NCBI GenBank assembly: GCA_024278415.1 | Contig: JAJRTI010000179.1 | Coordinates: 1 to 7,358, forward strand | Reading direction: 5' to 3' | Source of the DNA: Planctomycetota bacterium | GTDB lineage: Bacteria; Planctomycetota; Brocadiia; JAJRTI01 | Length of the DNA stretch: 7,358 bases | Shown: piece by piece, positions 6,798 to 7,358 of the stretch | How the letters are laid out: each line of letters opens with the position of its first letter | Position numbering within the stretch: the stretch's first letter is position 1 | The notes under the pieces: generated by a model | Seen by the model: the letters and a program-made list of their open reading frames with translations, nothing else | The model's database searches: none | What the model was told of the DNA's origin: nothing | Translations under genes and position numbers: made by a program

Positions 6798-7053
6798 AGC
6801 GACGGATTGTGCAACAAGGCGGGCTGCGCCCCCAACCCAAGGCTTCTGGCTGTCATGGATCAGAGGCAAGACGTGGCGTGCAGAGCGCGGGTTCGCTGTT
6901 CCGTATTCGGATCGCGATCCGAGATGCGCAATACGCAACGTGGGTATCAAGACTCCGCAAGTCGTTCGTCGGCCTCAATGCCTTAAGAGCGACTTGCAAA
7001 ACCCCAATAGGCCGAGGCCTCGCGCCTAACATCCTGCATGGCGGAGGTGTCGG

Positions 7054-7358
7054 ACGCGGCGCGGCCGAGATGCGAGCGCGGGCGCGCTCGGCTTGTAGTG
7101 GCGACCGTCAGGGCGCCCTCTGCGCCGCTGGCGATTCGCCACCCGTGCGGAAGGCCCTCACGGGCCCACTACAAACGCGGCGTCGGCGAGATGCGAGCGC
7201 GGGCGCGCTCCGCTTGTAGTGGCGACCGTCAGGGCGCCCTCTGCGCCGCTGGCGCTTCGCCACCCGTGCGGAAGGCCCTCACGGGCCTACTACAAACGCG
7301 GCGCGGCCGAGATGCGAGCGCGGGCGCGCTCGGCTTGTAGTGGCGACCGTCAGGGCGC
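7054..7358. repeat. 121-bp tandem repeat, 2.5 copies, running off the window
   Basis: Units begin near 7054, 7175 and 7296 at a constant 121-bp step and differ at only a few bases; the third is cut by the window end. Each unit has two parts. The first is a hairpin block GAGCGCG-GG-CGCGCTC, extended to CCGAG/CTCGG in units 1 and 3. The second is a palindromic element bounded by GTAGTGG and CCACTAC or CTACTAC (7095-7172, 7216-7293). Inside it are GGCGA-T-TCGCC or its near copy, the 10-base palindrome AGGGCGCCCT, and CCCGTG/CACGGG. The GTAGTRGG ends match the dispersed elements at 780-843 and 2090-2152. Frames stay open through it because 121 is not a multiple of 3 and stops are rare in such GC-rich sequence; I do not consider it coding. 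Confidence 0.9.

Larger units (their letters stand above)
6528..7053. other. Non-coding stretch with scattered palindromes
   Basis: No convincing gene is seen; the open frames have low-complexity Arg/Pro-rich products and no recognisable motif. Three sharp palindromes stand out: CGGACGGC-CTTC-GCCGTCCG (6722-6741), CCGCCGAC-CCCGC-GTCGGCGG (6777-6797), and a perfect 16-base palindrome TCGGATCGCGATCCGA (6907-6922), itself enclosed by CGTATT (6902-6907) and AATACG (6930-6935). The part around 6600-6720 is less GC-rich than its surroundings. No terminator with a T tract is seen after the 6527 stop. It may be decayed sequence or repeat debris. Confidence 0.55.

Noticed and set aside
6670..6987. 9-base direct repeat TGCCTTAAG (6670-6678 and 6979-6987) as a target-site duplication of an insertion
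   Set aside because: One such 9-base repeat is about what chance gives in 830 bp, and no terminal inverted repeats or transposase lie between the copies.
7038..7340. 100-codon open frame through the tandem repeat as a repeat protein
   Set aside because: The 121-bp unit is not a multiple of three, so successive units are read in different frames; there is no ribosome binding site, and the product is low-complexity.

Overview
The window is GC-rich bacterial chromosome with five complete protein genes, one gene cut by the left edge, and an unusual load of palindromic and tandem repeats between genes. A secreted DUF4838 protein, a Gfo/Idh/MocA oxidoreductase next to a TIM-barrel sugar phosphate isomerase, and the dense intergenic palindromes suggest an environmental Planctomycetota/PVC-type or Hydrogenedentota-like genome. 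This is an inference from gene style; no marker gene in the window settles it.

Layout. On the minus strand, 1-708 is the N-terminal part of a secreted DUF4838 protein. Upstream of it in the same direction, 924-1937 is a Gfo/Idh/MocA dehydrogenase. A perfect 25-bp inverted repeat (780-843) sits between them. Across a 396-bp divergent intergenic region holding a second copy of that element (2090-2152), 2334-3149 on the plus strand is a sugar phosphate isomerase/epimerase. A good sigma-70-type promoter (3180-3208) and a structured leader (3220-3275) precede gap (GAPDH, 3324-4322). A 14-bp hairpin (4378-4411) separates it from pgk (4451-5644). Next comes a 316-bp stretch with six hairpins from two alternating families (5669-5903), then a 188-residue histidine-phosphatase-fold protein (5961-6527). 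The last 831 bp have no convincing gene and end in a 121-bp tandem repeat that runs off the window.

How the genes fit together. gap and pgk encode consecutive glycolytic steps, from glyceraldehyde-3-phosphate to 3-phosphoglycerate. The next gene belongs to the superfamily of cofactor-dependent phosphoglycerate mutase, the following step, but all five catalytic positions I can align are substituted. It is therefore probably a non-catalytic relative, not the mutase. The left half looks like carbohydrate scavenging: a secreted DUF4838 protein, a sugar oxidoreductase and a sugar isomerase.

The most notable points are the apparently dead histidine phosphatase beside gap-pgk, the GTAGTRGG-ended palindromic elements at three loci (one of them tandemly amplified), and the hairpin cluster after pgk whose copies show compensatory base changes.
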